DNA of 64,000 bases from NCBI GenBank assembly GCA_039180675.1, contig JBCDDC010000011.1:1-64000 (forward strand), read 5' to 3'. The position numbers and the translations under genes were made by a program. Origin of the DNA: Thermohalobaculum sp039180675 (GTDB lineage: Bacteria > Pseudomonadota > Alphaproteobacteria > Rhodobacterales > Rhodobacteraceae). Numbering within the stretch: the first letter of the stretch is position 1; each line of letters begins with the position of its first letter. Positions 15,802-24,869 of the stretch are shown piece by piece. The notes below the pieces were generated by a model. The model did no database searches, was not told the DNA's origin, and worked only from the letters and a program-made list of their open reading frames with translations.

Positions 15802-17067
15802 TTGAGTAAAAAGATCTTCAGACAGGCGGCGCTCGACCGTCTCGCGTCGCCTGAGAAACTCGATGTTCCCAGCCGGCTGGTCGGCGCGCCGGGCTGGATT
15901 GTTCTCTTCGGTTTCATGGCCTCTATCGGGTTCGGTGTCTTCTGGGCGCTGACGACGAAAGCACCGGTGCACGTCGCGGCGCAGGGCATCCTGATCAATC
16001 GCGCGGGATTGGTCGAGATTATCGCGGACCGCACTGGCCAGCTCGACCGGATCGATCTGGTTCAGGGGAACATGGTCGAGGCAGGGACTGTAGTCGCCCG
16101 CCTTAGCCAGGAAGATCTCCAGCGGGAGCTCACGATCGCCCGGGCCCGCCTTGCTGATGCGCAGGACCGCTATCAGCGTTTCGAGACATTCTATCTCGAA
16201 CAGCAGGACCGTGAGCGGCGTTCAGACGCCGCCCGGCGCCAGACCATCAATCAGACGCTCGAGGTTCTGCGGGAGCGGGAGACGCTGTTGAATGAGCGCG
16301 TGCAATCCACCGAGAGGCTCGTCGAGCGCAAGGTGGTCGTCCGTGACAAGCTGATCAATGCGCGGGTCGAGCTGAACGATGCACAGGAACGCATCCTGAG
16401 CCTTGAGGAGGAGGCTCTGCGTCTTGACCTTGCCGCGCAGAGCCGCAAGAGCGAGCGTTCCATTGCGATGCTGGATGAGAGCCTCGCCGTCGATGAGCGC
16501 ATGCGCGAGATCAAGAGGCTGGAAGATCAGCTTTCCGAACAACAGGTGATCGTCTCCGCCCATGCCGGCCGGATCGTCGAGGTCAAGGTTAACGAAGGTG
16601 ATGTCGTCCAGGCGGGAACGGCGCTGGCAACCGTCGCGCCGAGCGATGATCTGAGCGAGCTGGAGGCAGTTTTCTATGCCGCGCCTGGTGACGGCAAACT
16701 GATCGAGGCAGGCATGCCTGCCGAGATCTCGCCGACCGCAGTTGAGCGCGAGGTCTACGGCTTCATCCCCGGTGACGTGATCCATGTGGCGGCCCTGCCC
16801 GCAACGCCAGAAGGGATGCGCCGGACGCTGCAGAATGATCAGCTTGTCACACAGCTCTCCGCCGATGGTGCGCCGATCGAGACCCGGGTGCGCCTGGTGC
16901 GCGATCCGCTTACACCATCCGGGTTCGAGTGGTCGTCTTCCGATGGACCGTTTCGGGGTGTCGGGCCAGGCGCGCTGATCAAGGGCCGGGTCATGGTCGA
17001 TGAGGTGCCCATCATCGACCTGTTGTTACCGGGCGCAAGCAGGCTGTTCGATGGACTACTCAAGTGA
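15802..17067 (+). CDS. HlyD-like membrane fusion protein of an NHLM-type peptide exporter
   Basis: A 421-residue periplasmic adaptor with one N-terminal membrane helix (GWIVLFGFMASIGFGVFWAL), a biotinyl-lipoyl-like half-motif near 60-95, a long coiled coil (about 105-245, rich in Arg, Glu and Leu) and a second lipoyl half (AHAGRIVEVKVNEGDVVQAG). The opening SKKIFRQAALDRLASPEKLD is characteristic of the adaptors of NHLM bacteriocin systems. I choose TTG 15802, preceded by TTGGGGA, because homologues begin at MSKKIF. TTG 15787 is an alternative. It overlaps the peptidase-transporter by four bases. The adaptor would link the inner-membrane ABC pair to an outer-membrane channel, which is not encoded here. 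Confidence 0.88.
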   Translation: MSKKIFRQAALDRLASPEKLDVPSRLVGAPGWIVLFGFMASIGFGVFWALTTKAPVHVAAQGILINRAGLVEIIADRTGQLDRIDLVQGNMVEAGTVVARLSQEDLQRELTIARARLADAQDRYQRFETFYLEQQDRERRSDAARRQTINQTLEVLRERETLLNERVQSTERLVERKVVVRDKLINARVELNDAQERILSLEEEALRLDLAAQSRKSERSIAMLDESLAVDERMREIKRLEDQLSEQQVIVSAHAGRIVEVKVNEGDVVQAGTALATVAPSDDLSELEAVFYAAPGDGKLIEAGMPAEISPTAVEREVYGFIPGDVIHVAALPATPEGMRRTLQNDQLVTQLSADGAPIETRVRLVRDPLTPSGFEWSSSDGPFRGVGPGALIKGRVMVDEVPIIDLLLPGASRLFDGLLK

Positions 17068-19205
17068 GCATTCTCCGCCGCACAAGGACGCCAAGCATCC
17101 TGCAACTGGAAGCGGCCGAATGCGGGGCAGCCTCTCTCGCCATGGTTCTCGGCTATTTCGGCCGCCACGTGCCACTGGATCAATTGCGGGCGCTTTGCGG
17201 GGTCTCACGTGATGGCGCCAAAGCGTCGAGCATCCTGAAGGCCGCTCGTACTTTCGGGCTGAACGCGAAGGGTTTGAAGGCCGAGCCGGAGCATCTGATC
17301 ACGATACGCGGCCCGATGATCGCCTTCGTCAACTTCAACCATTTTCTGGTCGTTGAGAAGGCGACGCACCGCCATGTCTGGGTAAACGACCCGGCTGAGG
17401 GGCGCCGGAAGGTACCGTTTCAGGAATTCTCCGACACCTTCACCGGCGTTGTCCTGACCTTCGAGAAAGGAGAGGGGTTTGAGGCAGGCGATCAGCGGCC
17501 CTCGACCCTGCGTGCGGTTCTAAGACGACTGGGCGGTTTCCAGCTGCCGCTTCTGTTCGTCCTTTTGATTAATGTTGCGCTCGTCGTTCCCGGGATAATT
17601 GTCCCGGTCTTCAGCCAGGTCTTCGTGGACTACATTCTGGTCCGTGGATTGGAGGACTGGCTGCTGCCGGTGCTGATCGGGATGGCCGTGACGGCGGTCG
17701 TGCGGTTCATCCTGCTGGAGATTGAGGCGCACACGTTGCTCCGGCTGACCGAGGCGCTGACGCTCAAGACCGGGGGTGAGCTGTTCTGGCGACTTCTGCG
17801 CCTGCCCGTCTCGTTCTACGCGCAGCGATTTTCGGGCGAAGTGGCGGAGCGGCTCCGTCTCAATGAGCAGCTATGTGATCTGATCAGCGGCCAACTCATT
17901 GGTGCCGTGCTTGCGCTCATAACCTCGATCTTCTTCGCGGCGGTGATGGCCTTCTACAACCTTTCGCTGGCTATCACGGTCGTCACGCTCTCGGTTCTGA
18001 ACGTGATCGTGCTTCGCTTATCGACGCGCGCCCTGTCGGAGAAGGCGCGCTCGGTCGCCATCGCACAGGGAAAGCTGCACGGTGCGAGGATCTCCGCCAT
18101 CAAGGATATCGAGACCTTCAAGGCGTCAGGTGCTGAGGACATCGTTTTCAGCCGGTGGATGGGCCTGCAGGCGAGTGTCACCAATGGAGAGCAGGCTGCC
18201 GCGCGCATCTCCGCTTGGACCCTTGCCGTGCCCGGCCTCGTCTCCGCGCTCATCACTGGAACCGTCCTCGTCTACGGCGGTTGGCTCGTGATGCAGGGGG
18301 AGATGACTCTCGGTATGCTGGTTGCGTTCCAGTCACTCTCAGCCAGCTTCATCGGCCCGGTCAAAGAACTCGCTGGCTTTGGTGCGCAACTTCAGGAGCT
18401 GCGGTCCTTTACCCAGCGGCTCGAGGATGTGTTGGAGCAACCGGTTGACCCAAGATTTGAGCGCCAGGCTGCCGAGATGGACCGGCTGCCGGGGGGGCGG
18501 ATCACCCTCGATGGCGTTTCCTTCGGGTATGCCCCGCTCGATCCTCCGCTGATCTCGGATCTCAGTCTGGATATCGAGCCCGGCAAGCGTATCGCTTTGG
18601 TCGGAGCGTCGGGTTCCGGCAAATCCACGATCGGGCGTCTTTTGGCAGGGCTGGAGACCCCGCAGGAGGGTAAGGTCCTGATCGACGGCCGGTCTCCGTC
18701 GGATTGGCCCCGCCCCGCGCTGGCGGCGAGATTTGCCTACGTCCATCAGGATGTCAGCATGTTCGAGGGATCGGTCCGCTCCAACCTCAACATGTGGGAC
18801 GAGACGCTGCCGGAGCAGCAGATCTTCGCAGCCGCTCATGATGCTGAGATCCATGGCGTGATTTCTGCGCGGGCCGAGGGTTACGACACCTCGATGCGAG
18901 AGGGGGGCGGCAACTTCAGTGGCGGTGAGCGCCAGCGGATGGAGATTGCACGTGCGCTGGCGCAGGACCCCTCGATCATCGTACTCGATGAGGCGACTTC
19001 CGCGCTCGACCCCGTAAGCGAGCAGCGCGTGATGGATGCGATCCGCAGGCGCGGTGCGACCTGTGTGATCATTGCGCACCGGCTCTCGGTCATTCGTGAT
19101 TGCGACGAGATCATCGTGCTGGACCGCGGCGCCCCGGTAGAGCGGGGACAGCATGAGGATCTGCTCGAGGCGGAAGGGTCCTATGCCCGGCTGATCGAGG
19201 CGTGA
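17064..19205 (+). CDS. Peptidase-containing ABC transporter (C39 peptidase, NHLM bacteriocin type)
   Basis: A 713-residue peptidase-containing ABC transporter. The N-terminal C39 cysteine peptidase has the catalytic triad in AAECGAASLAMVL (C20), FNHFLVV (H93) and VNDPAEG (D109), with Gln14 as the oxyanion residue. The membrane domain of about six helices spans roughly 165-430. The nucleotide-binding domain carries Walker A GASGSGKST, signature FSGGERQR and Walker B VLDEATSALD. The peptidase cuts leaders after Gly-Gly (or Gly-Ala) during export. The GTG start overlaps the adaptor gene. All catalytic residues are present, so it should be active, yet no precursor gene adjoins it. The best candidates in the window are the three peptides at 36869-38400. 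Confidence 0.94.
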   Translation: MSILRRTRTPSILQLEAAECGAASLAMVLGYFGRHVPLDQLRALCGVSRDGAKASSILKAARTFGLNAKGLKAEPEHLITIRGPMIAFVNFNHFLVVEKATHRHVWVNDPAEGRRKVPFQEFSDTFTGVVLTFEKGEGFEAGDQRPSTLRAVLRRLGGFQLPLLFVLLINVALVVPGIIVPVFSQVFVDYILVRGLEDWLLPVLIGMAVTAVVRFILLEIEAHTLLRLTEALTLKTGGELFWRLLRLPVSFYAQRFSGEVAERLRLNEQLCDLISGQLIGAVLALITSIFFAAVMAFYNLSLAITVVTLSVLNVIVLRLSTRALSEKARSVAIAQGKLHGARISAIKDIETFKASGAEDIVFSRWMGLQASVTNGEQAAARISAWTLAVPGLVSALITGTVLVYGGWLVMQGEMTLGMLVAFQSLSASFIGPVKELAGFGAQLQELRSFTQRLEDVLEQPVDPRFERQAAEMDRLPGGRITLDGVSFGYAPLDPPLISDLSLDIEPGKRIALVGASGSGKSTIGRLLAGLETPQEGKVLIDGRSPSDWPRPALAARFAYVHQDVSMFEGSVRSNLNMWDETLPEQQIFAAAHDAEIHGVISARAEGYDTSMREGGGNFSGGERQRMEIARALAQDPSIIVLDEATSALDPVSEQRVMDAIRRRGATCVIIAHRLSVIRDCDEIIVLDRGAPVERGQHEDLLEAEGSYARLIEA

Positions 19206-19207
19206 GG

Positions 19208-21757
19208 ATGGCGGGACCCGCACTCAGAATGATGCAGATGGCGGTGGGGCCGCAGATCGAGGTTTCGGGCTCGGCACCGAAGGAGCTTCCGGCCGGGTCG
19301 ATGCTTTGGCAGGTGTTGGGTGGCGACATCGAGATCTTCATGACCACGCCGGATTTCCGCCGATTGATCGCCGTCATCCCGTCCGGAGGTTGCGTTGTCG
19401 CTATGCCCGAGTGTGACGGCGCGGTTCTCTCGGTGACAGGGTCGCCTGGTGCAACACTGAACTTGGTTGCTGAGCCCGGGGCTCAGGATCCCACCCTGGC
19501 GCCGCCGCCAACGCAGACCTTGGCTGATTGGTCCGATGCTGTCGAGAAGGCGACGGGATACCGTATCGCGCTGGCAGATGGCTTGCTCGAACATATTTTT
19601 GCAGAGGCTCAAGCGGGTCTTCTCGACATTACGGCGGCGCTGCGGGGACAGGTGTCTGAGACTGATCAGCGGACACTGACCCGTCTCGCGCAGCGCAAAG
19701 AGACTGGCCGCGACGATGATCGTGCGAGCGGTGTCATCATCGATCTCATCGAGGCGCTTGGGCTACCAAAGCTCGAAATTCTGCCGACTGGTCCGGGCGG
19801 CTACCTGGAGATGCCGGGTCTGCTGCGTCAAGCGGGGGCGAAGGCACGCGCCGTGACGCTGCCGATCGGATGGTCACGGGCGGATGCCGGACCTTTGGTT
19901 GTCTTCACCGCCCGGAGTGGAACCCCCATCGCGTTGCTCTGGAGTAAGGGTGGTTACAGGGATCGGGATGGCAAGAAACTCTCCGCACGTGACGAGGAGC
20001 GGTTCGATGCTGCTGCCTATTGCGTCCACGCCCCTCTGCCCGAGAGCGTTCGCGGGCTTGGTTCGCTGGCAGTCTATCTCCTGCCACTTGTGCTCAAAGA
20101 TGGTGTCTGGGCCGCACGGGCTGGGGCCTGTATAAGCCTGATCGGTGCGATCACACCGCTGGCCGCAAGCTGGCTGCTGAGCGATATCGTGCCTTCGAAC
20201 CAGGTTGGATTGTTGATCGCTGTTGGGGTCGCCCTTTTCGCTGCGGCTCTCATGAACCTGGTTTTCTCGGCTGCCAGAAGTCTTGCGCTGGCCCGCCTCG
20301 GCGGCCGCACATCTGTCGCGGTGGCGGCGGCGGTAAGCGACAAGGTTTTGCGGCTCCCAACGCGTTTTTTTCAGGACTATGCGGCGGGGGATCTCACCCA
20401 ACGGATCGGCGCAATCGAATACCTGCGCGCCCTGATCACCGATGTGATGATGTCCTCGGTCCTCACGCTGGTCTTCTCGCTCTTCTATCTTGCCGTTTTG
20501 CTCAGCTTTGATGCCGCCCTGGCCGGTGCCGCTCTCCTGCTTGTCCTGATCTACATTCTGGCGACCGCGATCGCGCGCTGGGCGCAGATGGCGCCAATGC
20601 GTCAGGCGGCCGAGTTGGACGGGAGACTGGCAGGCGCAAGCTATGAGACCCTCTCCGGCATCGCGAAACTGCGCGTGGCAGCTGCTGAGGAACGCGCCTT
20701 CCGCAGGTGGTTCAAGCTCTACCGCGAGGAACAGGCTGCGAAGGTCAGGGCTGGCCGTGTCGGGGCTCATTTCGCGGCGTTTTCCGATGCGTATCAAATC
20801 ATCACGCTGCTCTGTCTGTTCGGGCTTGCGGCGTATCTTATGGATCGCGATCTTCCGGCCGGGCAGTTCATTGCCTTCCTCGTTGCCTTCGGCGCATTCC
20901 AGGGGGCCTTCTCGGGCTTCTGCGGAAGCCTGATGGCGATCTTCACGGCCGCCCCAATGGCCGAACGCGCGCGGCCATTGCTGGAAGCTGCCGCGGAAAC
21001 GGAAGGCGGCCGCGCAGACCCTGGCCCGCTCCAGGGCGCGATCGAATTGGCGGGCGTCACGTTTGCTTATCCGGGCGGGCGCACCGTTTTGGACGGGTTG
21101 GATCTATCGGTCGCGCCCGGTGAGCACGTGGCAATCGTGGGTGCGTCGGGCTCCGGCAAATCGACCATTCTGCGCCTCCTCCTGGGTTTCGAGACGCCGC
21201 AGGCCGGGACGATCACATTCGACGGTCAGGATCTGTCGCGGCTCCAACTCGGCCGCGTCCGTTCGCAGATCGGGGTTGTCATGCAGTCCAGCAGGCTGTT
21301 TGCCGGATCCATTCTCGATAACATTCGGGGGGCGACCGATGCCGGGCTCGGCGCCTGTACCGAAGCCGCATACGTGGCAGGGCTAGAACGAGACCTGGAA
21401 CTCTTCCCCATGGGGCTTCACACCCCCGTAACCGAAGGTGCGGCGACGCTGTCCGGCGGTCAGAAGCAACGGATCCTGATCGCAAGGGCGATTGTCGGGG
21501 CTCCGCCGATCCAATTCTTCGACGAGGCAACGAGCGCGCTCGACAACCTCACGCAGCGGATCGTCATGGAGACGCTGGATGCATCGCATGCTACCCGGAT
21601 CACGATCGCCCACCGGCTGTCGACCGTTAGAAACGCCGACCGGATCTGCGTGCTGGAGGGTGGTCGGATTGTCGAAAGTGGACCCTTCGACACACTGATC
21701 GCAGGAAACGGCAAATTCGCGGAACTCGCGCAGCGGCAACTGATCGGGAAAGGATAA
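19208..21757 (+). CDS. NHLM-type bacteriocin ABC transporter permease/ATP-binding protein (second ABC subunit)
   Basis: An 849-residue ABC half-transporter. The N-terminal ~280 residues lack a C39 active site and form the extra domain typical of the second ABC protein of NHLM export systems. A six-helix membrane domain follows (about 290-560), then a nucleotide-binding domain with Walker A GASGSGKST, signature LSGGQKQR and FFDEATSALD. It probably forms a heterodimer with the peptidase-ABC protein. ATG 19208 has GAGG seven bases upstream. GTG 19202 overlaps the preceding stop but is placed too close to that site. It is followed after three bases by the cyclic-nucleotide-binding gene. Confidence 0.9.
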   Translation: MAGPALRMMQMAVGPQIEVSGSAPKELPAGSMLWQVLGGDIEIFMTTPDFRRLIAVIPSGGCVVAMPECDGAVLSVTGSPGATLNLVAEPGAQDPTLAPPPTQTLADWSDAVEKATGYRIALADGLLEHIFAEAQAGLLDITAALRGQVSETDQRTLTRLAQRKETGRDDDRASGVIIDLIEALGLPKLEILPTGPGGYLEMPGLLRQAGAKARAVTLPIGWSRADAGPLVVFTARSGTPIALLWSKGGYRDRDGKKLSARDEERFDAAAYCVHAPLPESVRGLGSLAVYLLPLVLKDGVWAARAGACISLIGAITPLAASWLLSDIVPSNQVGLLIAVGVALFAAALMNLVFSAARSLALARLGGRTSVAVAAAVSDKVLRLPTRFFQDYAAGDLTQRIGAIEYLRALITDVMMSSVLTLVFSLFYLAVLLSFDAALAGAALLLVLIYILATAIARWAQMAPMRQAAELDGRLAGASYETLSGIAKLRVAAAEERAFRRWFKLYREEQAAKVRAGRVGAHFAAFSDAYQIITLLCLFGLAAYLMDRDLPAGQFIAFLVAFGAFQGAFSGFCGSLMAIFTAAPMAERARPLLEAAAETEGGRADPGPLQGAIELAGVTFAYPGGRTVLDGLDLSVAPGEHVAIVGASGSGKSTILRLLLGFETPQAGTITFDGQDLSRLQLGRVRSQIGVVMQSSRLFAGSILDNIRGATDAGLGACTEAAYVAGLERDLELFPMGLHTPVTEGAATLSGGQKQRILIARAIVGAPPIQFFDEATSALDNLTQRIVMETLDASHATRITIAHRLSTVRNADRICVLEGGRIVESGPFDTLIAGNGKFAELAQRQLIGKG

Positions 21758-21760
21758 AGC

Positions 21761-22273
21761 TTGAGAAAGGCCCTCTACATTCTCGGGGATCTCGATGACT
21801 CCGATCTGATCTGGCTGGCAGGCGCCGGAACAGTGATCGAACCCGCCGCGGGCACAGAATTGATCGCGGCGGGAAAGGCGATCAGCGACCTCTACATCTT
21901 GACCTCGGGCGAGTCGGAGGTTGTCACGCCCGGAGGCATACAGATCGCGACACTGGGGGTTGGCGACGTTGTCGGCGAGATGTCATTTGTCGAGAAGCGC
22001 TCACCCTCCCTCACGGTCCGGGCCATCTCAGACTGTCGGCTGCTGGCGGTGCCGCGCGCGGCACTGCTGGCCGAGTTCTCTCGGAACAGCGGGTTTGCGG
22101 CGCGGTTCTATCGGGCTTTGGCCGTTTTCCTGTCAGACCGGCTGCGAACCACCTCCGATACCGGCGACGAGGTCGAGAACGAGCTGGACGAGGCGATCCT
22201 GGACAATCTTCATGTGGCTGGCGGGCGTATGCTGCGGCTGATCGATCTTCTGGAGGGCCGGGTTTCGGCCTAG
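21761..22273 (+). CDS. Cyclic-nucleotide-binding-domain protein in the peptide exporter operon
   Basis: A 170-residue protein with a single CRP-like beta-roll, roughly residues 10-125 (YILTSGESEVV, GVGDVVGEMSFVEKRSPSLTVRA). The segment GEMSFVEKRSPSLTVRA matches the phosphate-binding cassette G-E-x-S-x(n)-S/T-x-T-V-x-A, though it has Lys-Arg before the Ser-Pro and no canonical R-x-A-S/T. There is no DNA-binding winged helix: the C-terminus (about 130-170) is a helical tail instead. It is therefore not a transcription factor by itself and may gate the exporter in response to cAMP or c-di-GMP. The start is TTG 21761, four bases after the preceding stop, so it belongs to the operon. Confidence 0.82.
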   Translation: MRKALYILGDLDDSDLIWLAGAGTVIEPAAGTELIAAGKAISDLYILTSGESEVVTPGGIQIATLGVGDVVGEMSFVEKRSPSLTVRAISDCRLLAVPRAALLAEFSRNSGFAARFYRALAVFLSDRLRTTSDTGDEVENELDEAILDNLHVAGGRMLRLIDLLEGRVSA

Positions 22274-22330
22274 CGATCCGCGCGTTGCGAAAATTCTTGG
22301 CCTAGCCTGGTTGCCGCAGGAGCCCAGGCG

Positions 22331-22738
22331 CTACTTCGCGAATTTCAGCATCCGCGGGTCCTTCATGACCCGGGCCATCATCGCTTCGCGGAGCGCGCCG
22401 ATGGTCTTCAGCGGGCGGGCGACGACCTCGAACTCGGTGATCAGCCCTTCTTCATTTGTGGTGATCAGGTCGACACCCACGATGTCCAGGTCACCGACCT
22501 TCGCCTCGAACTCCAGCGCGTGATTGGGACCGTCCGACCAGCTCCGCCGGTACCGAAAATCTTCGAAGATCTCGGCAACGTGGCCAAGCAGGATGGCGGT
22601 CACCTCCCGGCCCTGCCATTCCGCCCAATAGGTCGGTGGGCGGAAGATCACATCCTCGGCGAGCATCGCTTCGGTCGCGTCGTGATTCTTGTGCTCGATC
22701 ATATCGAGGATTTTCTGGGCAAATGGTGAGCCGGTCAT
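22331..22738 (-). CDS. SnoaL-like/NTF2-fold protein
   Basis: A 135-residue cytoplasmic protein with the cone-shaped alpha+beta layout of the NTF2/SnoaL superfamily: FAQKILDMIEHKNHDATEAML helices, then FRPPTYWAEWQGREVT and strands ending with ITEFEVVARP. Family members are isomerases, dehydratases or binding proteins for small hydrophobic compounds, and no catalytic set is diagnostic here. ATG 22738 has GGAGG five bases upstream. Earlier in-frame ATGs at 22750 and 22801 are less likely. It is divergent from the outer-membrane-like gene at 22907 across a very AT-rich spacer. Confidence 0.72.
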   Translation of the reverse strand: MTGSPFAQKILDMIEHKNHDATEAMLAEDVIFRPPTYWAEWQGREVTAILLGHVAEIFEDFRYRRSWSDGPNHALEFEAKVGDLDIVGVDLITTNEEGLITEFEVVARPLKTIGALREAMMARVMKDPRMLKFAK

Positions 22739-22799
22739 CTGACCCTCCATGAAGCAGCGCTCTGTCTCAAATCTAGACGGCTGCCTCAAGCCAATCCAC

Positions 22800-22860
22800 A
22801 TAATTTAGATAAATAAAGTCAATAGGTTAATAGAATTTAATTCTCATTTACGTAGCGGCA
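22800..22860. promoter_or_regulatory. AT-rich divergent promoter region with a 13-base palindrome
   Basis: The spacer between the SnoaL-like gene and the outer-membrane-like gene is strikingly AT-rich within a GC-rich window and contains AGAATT-t-AATTCT at 22832-22844. It probably holds both divergent promoters. Regulator binding is inferred from symmetry only. Confidence 0.45.
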
Positions 22861-22906
22861 TGCCCTCAGCTTTCCTGCGCCCAATCCAACTGGAGGGAGA
22901 GGCAGG

Positions 22907-23707
22907 ATGCTCCGGATTTTGATCGCACTACTGGCGACGGGCGGCCTGGCCGAGGCGGCCGAGGCAGAGCGGGTGACGGGCGAGATCTCGGTCTTTGTCG
23001 ATGGTTCGCTGAGCGAAACCCATGATCTCGCTTCGGTCGGTGGCGAGGGTCACGCTGCAATCCGTGTTGATGAGAATTGGGGTGTGCAGTTCGACCTTTT
23101 CGGCGGCCGTTTCCTCGAGGATACCGAAGAAAACACGTTTGTCACCGGCGGGGCGCATGTCTTCTATGCAACACCTCAATTCGCCGTCGGCGTGACGACC
23201 ACAGGCGGCGAGATCGGTGGTTTCGACTCGATCTCGGCAGGTGGAGAAGCCGCGTACTTTCTGACGGACACAAATCTCTACGCCGATGTTGACGCGATCT
23301 GCGCCGACCATTTCGACACCTGTCTACTGAACGGGCGTCTCGGTGCGCAGCACTTCCTTACGGAAAATCTGGCGATCCAGGCCAGCGGCGGCTATGGCCG
23401 TTTTCTAATGGAGACACCCTTCGCCGAGGGGGTTCTGACCGGCACCGTCAATCTCGACTGGCGGATGCGCGACACGCCCTTTGGTGTCAGCCTTGCCTAC
23501 GGCTATCTTCGTCTGACCGAGGGGTTGGGAGCGGACGGCTTCCACAGTGTCTCCGCAGCGATTAGCATCCAGCTGGGCACCGAAACGCTCAAGGAGCAGC
23601 GGCGCTCCGGCCCCATTTTCACCGAGCCGTCACCTCAGCTCAATGCGCTGCTGGGTGGCTTTGTGGGCTTTCTGGATGGAACGCGCTTCAGTCCCCCAGG
23701 CCGCTGA
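22907..23707 (+). CDS. Secreted, probably outer-membrane beta-barrel protein
   Basis: A 266-residue protein with signal peptide MLRILIALLATGGLAEA and cleavage near AEA/ER. The rest is rich in alternating, Gly- and aromatic-containing segments (WGVQFDLFGGRF, FAVGVTTTGGEIGGF, LAIQASGGYGRF, FGVSLAYGYLRL), as expected for a porin-like barrel of about eight to ten strands. Cys pair DAICADHFDTC may form a loop disulfide. ATG 22907 follows a purine-rich GGAGGGAGAGGCAGG stretch. It is convergent with the next gene with an 8-base gap. No specific function can be assigned. Confidence 0.65.
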   Translation: MLRILIALLATGGLAEAAEAERVTGEISVFVDGSLSETHDLASVGGEGHAAIRVDENWGVQFDLFGGRFLEDTEENTFVTGGAHVFYATPQFAVGVTTTGGEIGGFDSISAGGEAAYFLTDTNLYADVDAICADHFDTCLLNGRLGAQHFLTENLAIQASGGYGRFLMETPFAEGVLTGTVNLDWRMRDTPFGVSLAYGYLRLTEGLGADGFHSVSAAISIQLGTETLKEQRRSGPIFTEPSPQLNALLGGFVGFLDGTRFSPPGR

Positions 23708-23714
23708 CAAAAGG

Positions 23715-24140
23715 TCAGATGACGCGGCTCATATAACCCTGCCGCGGTGCCTCGTCGCTGGGATGTTTCTGGGGGGCGAAACTATCCGCGTCTGAAGGCG
23801 TCGGCGTGTAATGCACACGCATTGTGAGCCGGATTGCTCCGATGACCGAAAACAGCATGAAAAGCCCGTTCACCAACGCACCGGCCAGATTGAACGCCCC
23901 CATCATCGAGAACAGGATACAACCGGCCGCCACGCCGTTGAGGCAGCAATAGAGCATCCGGTTGCCGTCGATCTGACCTATTTGCACGCCCATATAGGCA
24001 ATCACGTATAAAGCGACCCCAACCAGCCCAACCGCATCGTAGAGATTGGGCATTAGCGCTTGCAGCGCGCTTGCCCGCTCCTTCAGAAACGCGAGGGTCT
24101 CTATTCCATCTGGAAATCCATCAAACGCAATCATCGGCAT
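23715..24140 (-). CDS. CBU_0592-like small membrane protein
   Basis: About 141 residues with three hydrophobic helices (AVGLVGVALYVIAYMGVQIG, MLYCCLNGVAAGCILFSMMG and ALVNGLFMLFSVIGAIRL). The arrangement VGVALYVIAY...G.IDGN...Y.LN resembles the CBU_0592 family of uncharacterised membrane proteins, sometimes found fused to or beside cyclic-nucleotide-binding proteins. The cytoplasmic N-terminus contains a short amphipathic helix, and the C-terminal tail is polar. An AGGAG lies just upstream, and ATG 24140 or 24134 could be the start. The function is unknown. Confidence 0.6.
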   Translation of the reverse strand: MPMIAFDGFPDGIETLAFLKERASALQALMPNLYDAVGLVGVALYVIAYMGVQIGQIDGNRMLYCCLNGVAAGCILFSMMGAFNLAGALVNGLFMLFSVIGAIRLTMRVHYTPTPSDADSFAPQKHPSDEAPRQGYMSRVI

Positions 24141-24266
24141 AGGCTCCTGCTCCGCGAGACACCATTCCTCCCGCGATGCAGACATTTTCCCAGATCTGTG
24201 CTCGATGGACTGTGAGGAAACTTACCCGAGCTCTGATTTCCCCAGCTGAGCAGTCAATGTCGTGGA

Positions 24267-24869
24267 TTAGGCCGGCGCCGTCTCTTGAAAATCAGTGCGG
24301 GCGCCGAAGCTTTCGAACCACTCGGTTAGGCGTGGGCGACCCTCACGCCAGCCGAGATCCGGATAGCGGAAATCGAGATAACCTAGCGCGCAGGCGACGG
24401 CGATCTCGGCAATCGTGATCTTCTCGCCGAAGGCAGCGGATCGGCCTTCCAGATCGCCGAGCGCACGCTGCACCTTGGAAATCTGGGCCTGCACCCAGGG
24501 CGCGTACCGCAGCTCCTCCGGGCGGACTCGTGCCTCGTAGACGCCGAGCACGGCGGCATCCAGAATCCCGTCGGCAAGCGCTTCGGTGGTAAGGACGTGG
24601 AACTCGGCAGCGCCCGCCGGGTAGAGCTCACCCTTCGCCCGTGCATTCAGATAGCGGCAGATCACCCGGCTGTCGAAAAGTACCGTTCCGTCGTCGAGAA
24701 CCAGCGCCGGGATCTTGCCGAGTGGATTGGCCCCGCAGACGCCTTCATTCGGATCGACCGGGGTTCCGAACCCGTCGACGATCTCAACATCGCCCTCCTG
24801 CCCCGTGATCTTCAGAACCATCATGACCTTGCGGACGAACGGAGACGGGGCGGCGTGGAATAGTTTCAT
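24267..24869 (-). CDS. Glutathione S-transferase family protein
   Basis: A 200-residue GST. The thioredoxin-fold N-domain begins MKLFHAAPSPFVRKVMMVL, with the likely glutathione-activating Ser at residue 9, and shows GKIPALVLDDGTVLFDSRVI, including the cis-Pro and the Asp-Ser that bind the glutathione gamma-glutamyl group. The helical C-domain follows (about 85-200). It is coupled to the MFS gene upstream by a four-base ATGA overlap, so the two are co-translated and may act together in detoxification or export. The substrate is unknown. Confidence 0.9.
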   Translation of the reverse strand: MKLFHAAPSPFVRKVMMVLKITGQEGDVEIVDGFGTPVDPNEGVCGANPLGKIPALVLDDGTVLFDSRVICRYLNARAKGELYPAGAAEFHVLTTEALADGILDAAVLGVYEARVRPEELRYAPWVQAQISKVQRALGDLEGRSAAFGEKITIAEIAVACALGYLDFRYPDLGWREGRPRLTEWFESFGARTDFQETAPA

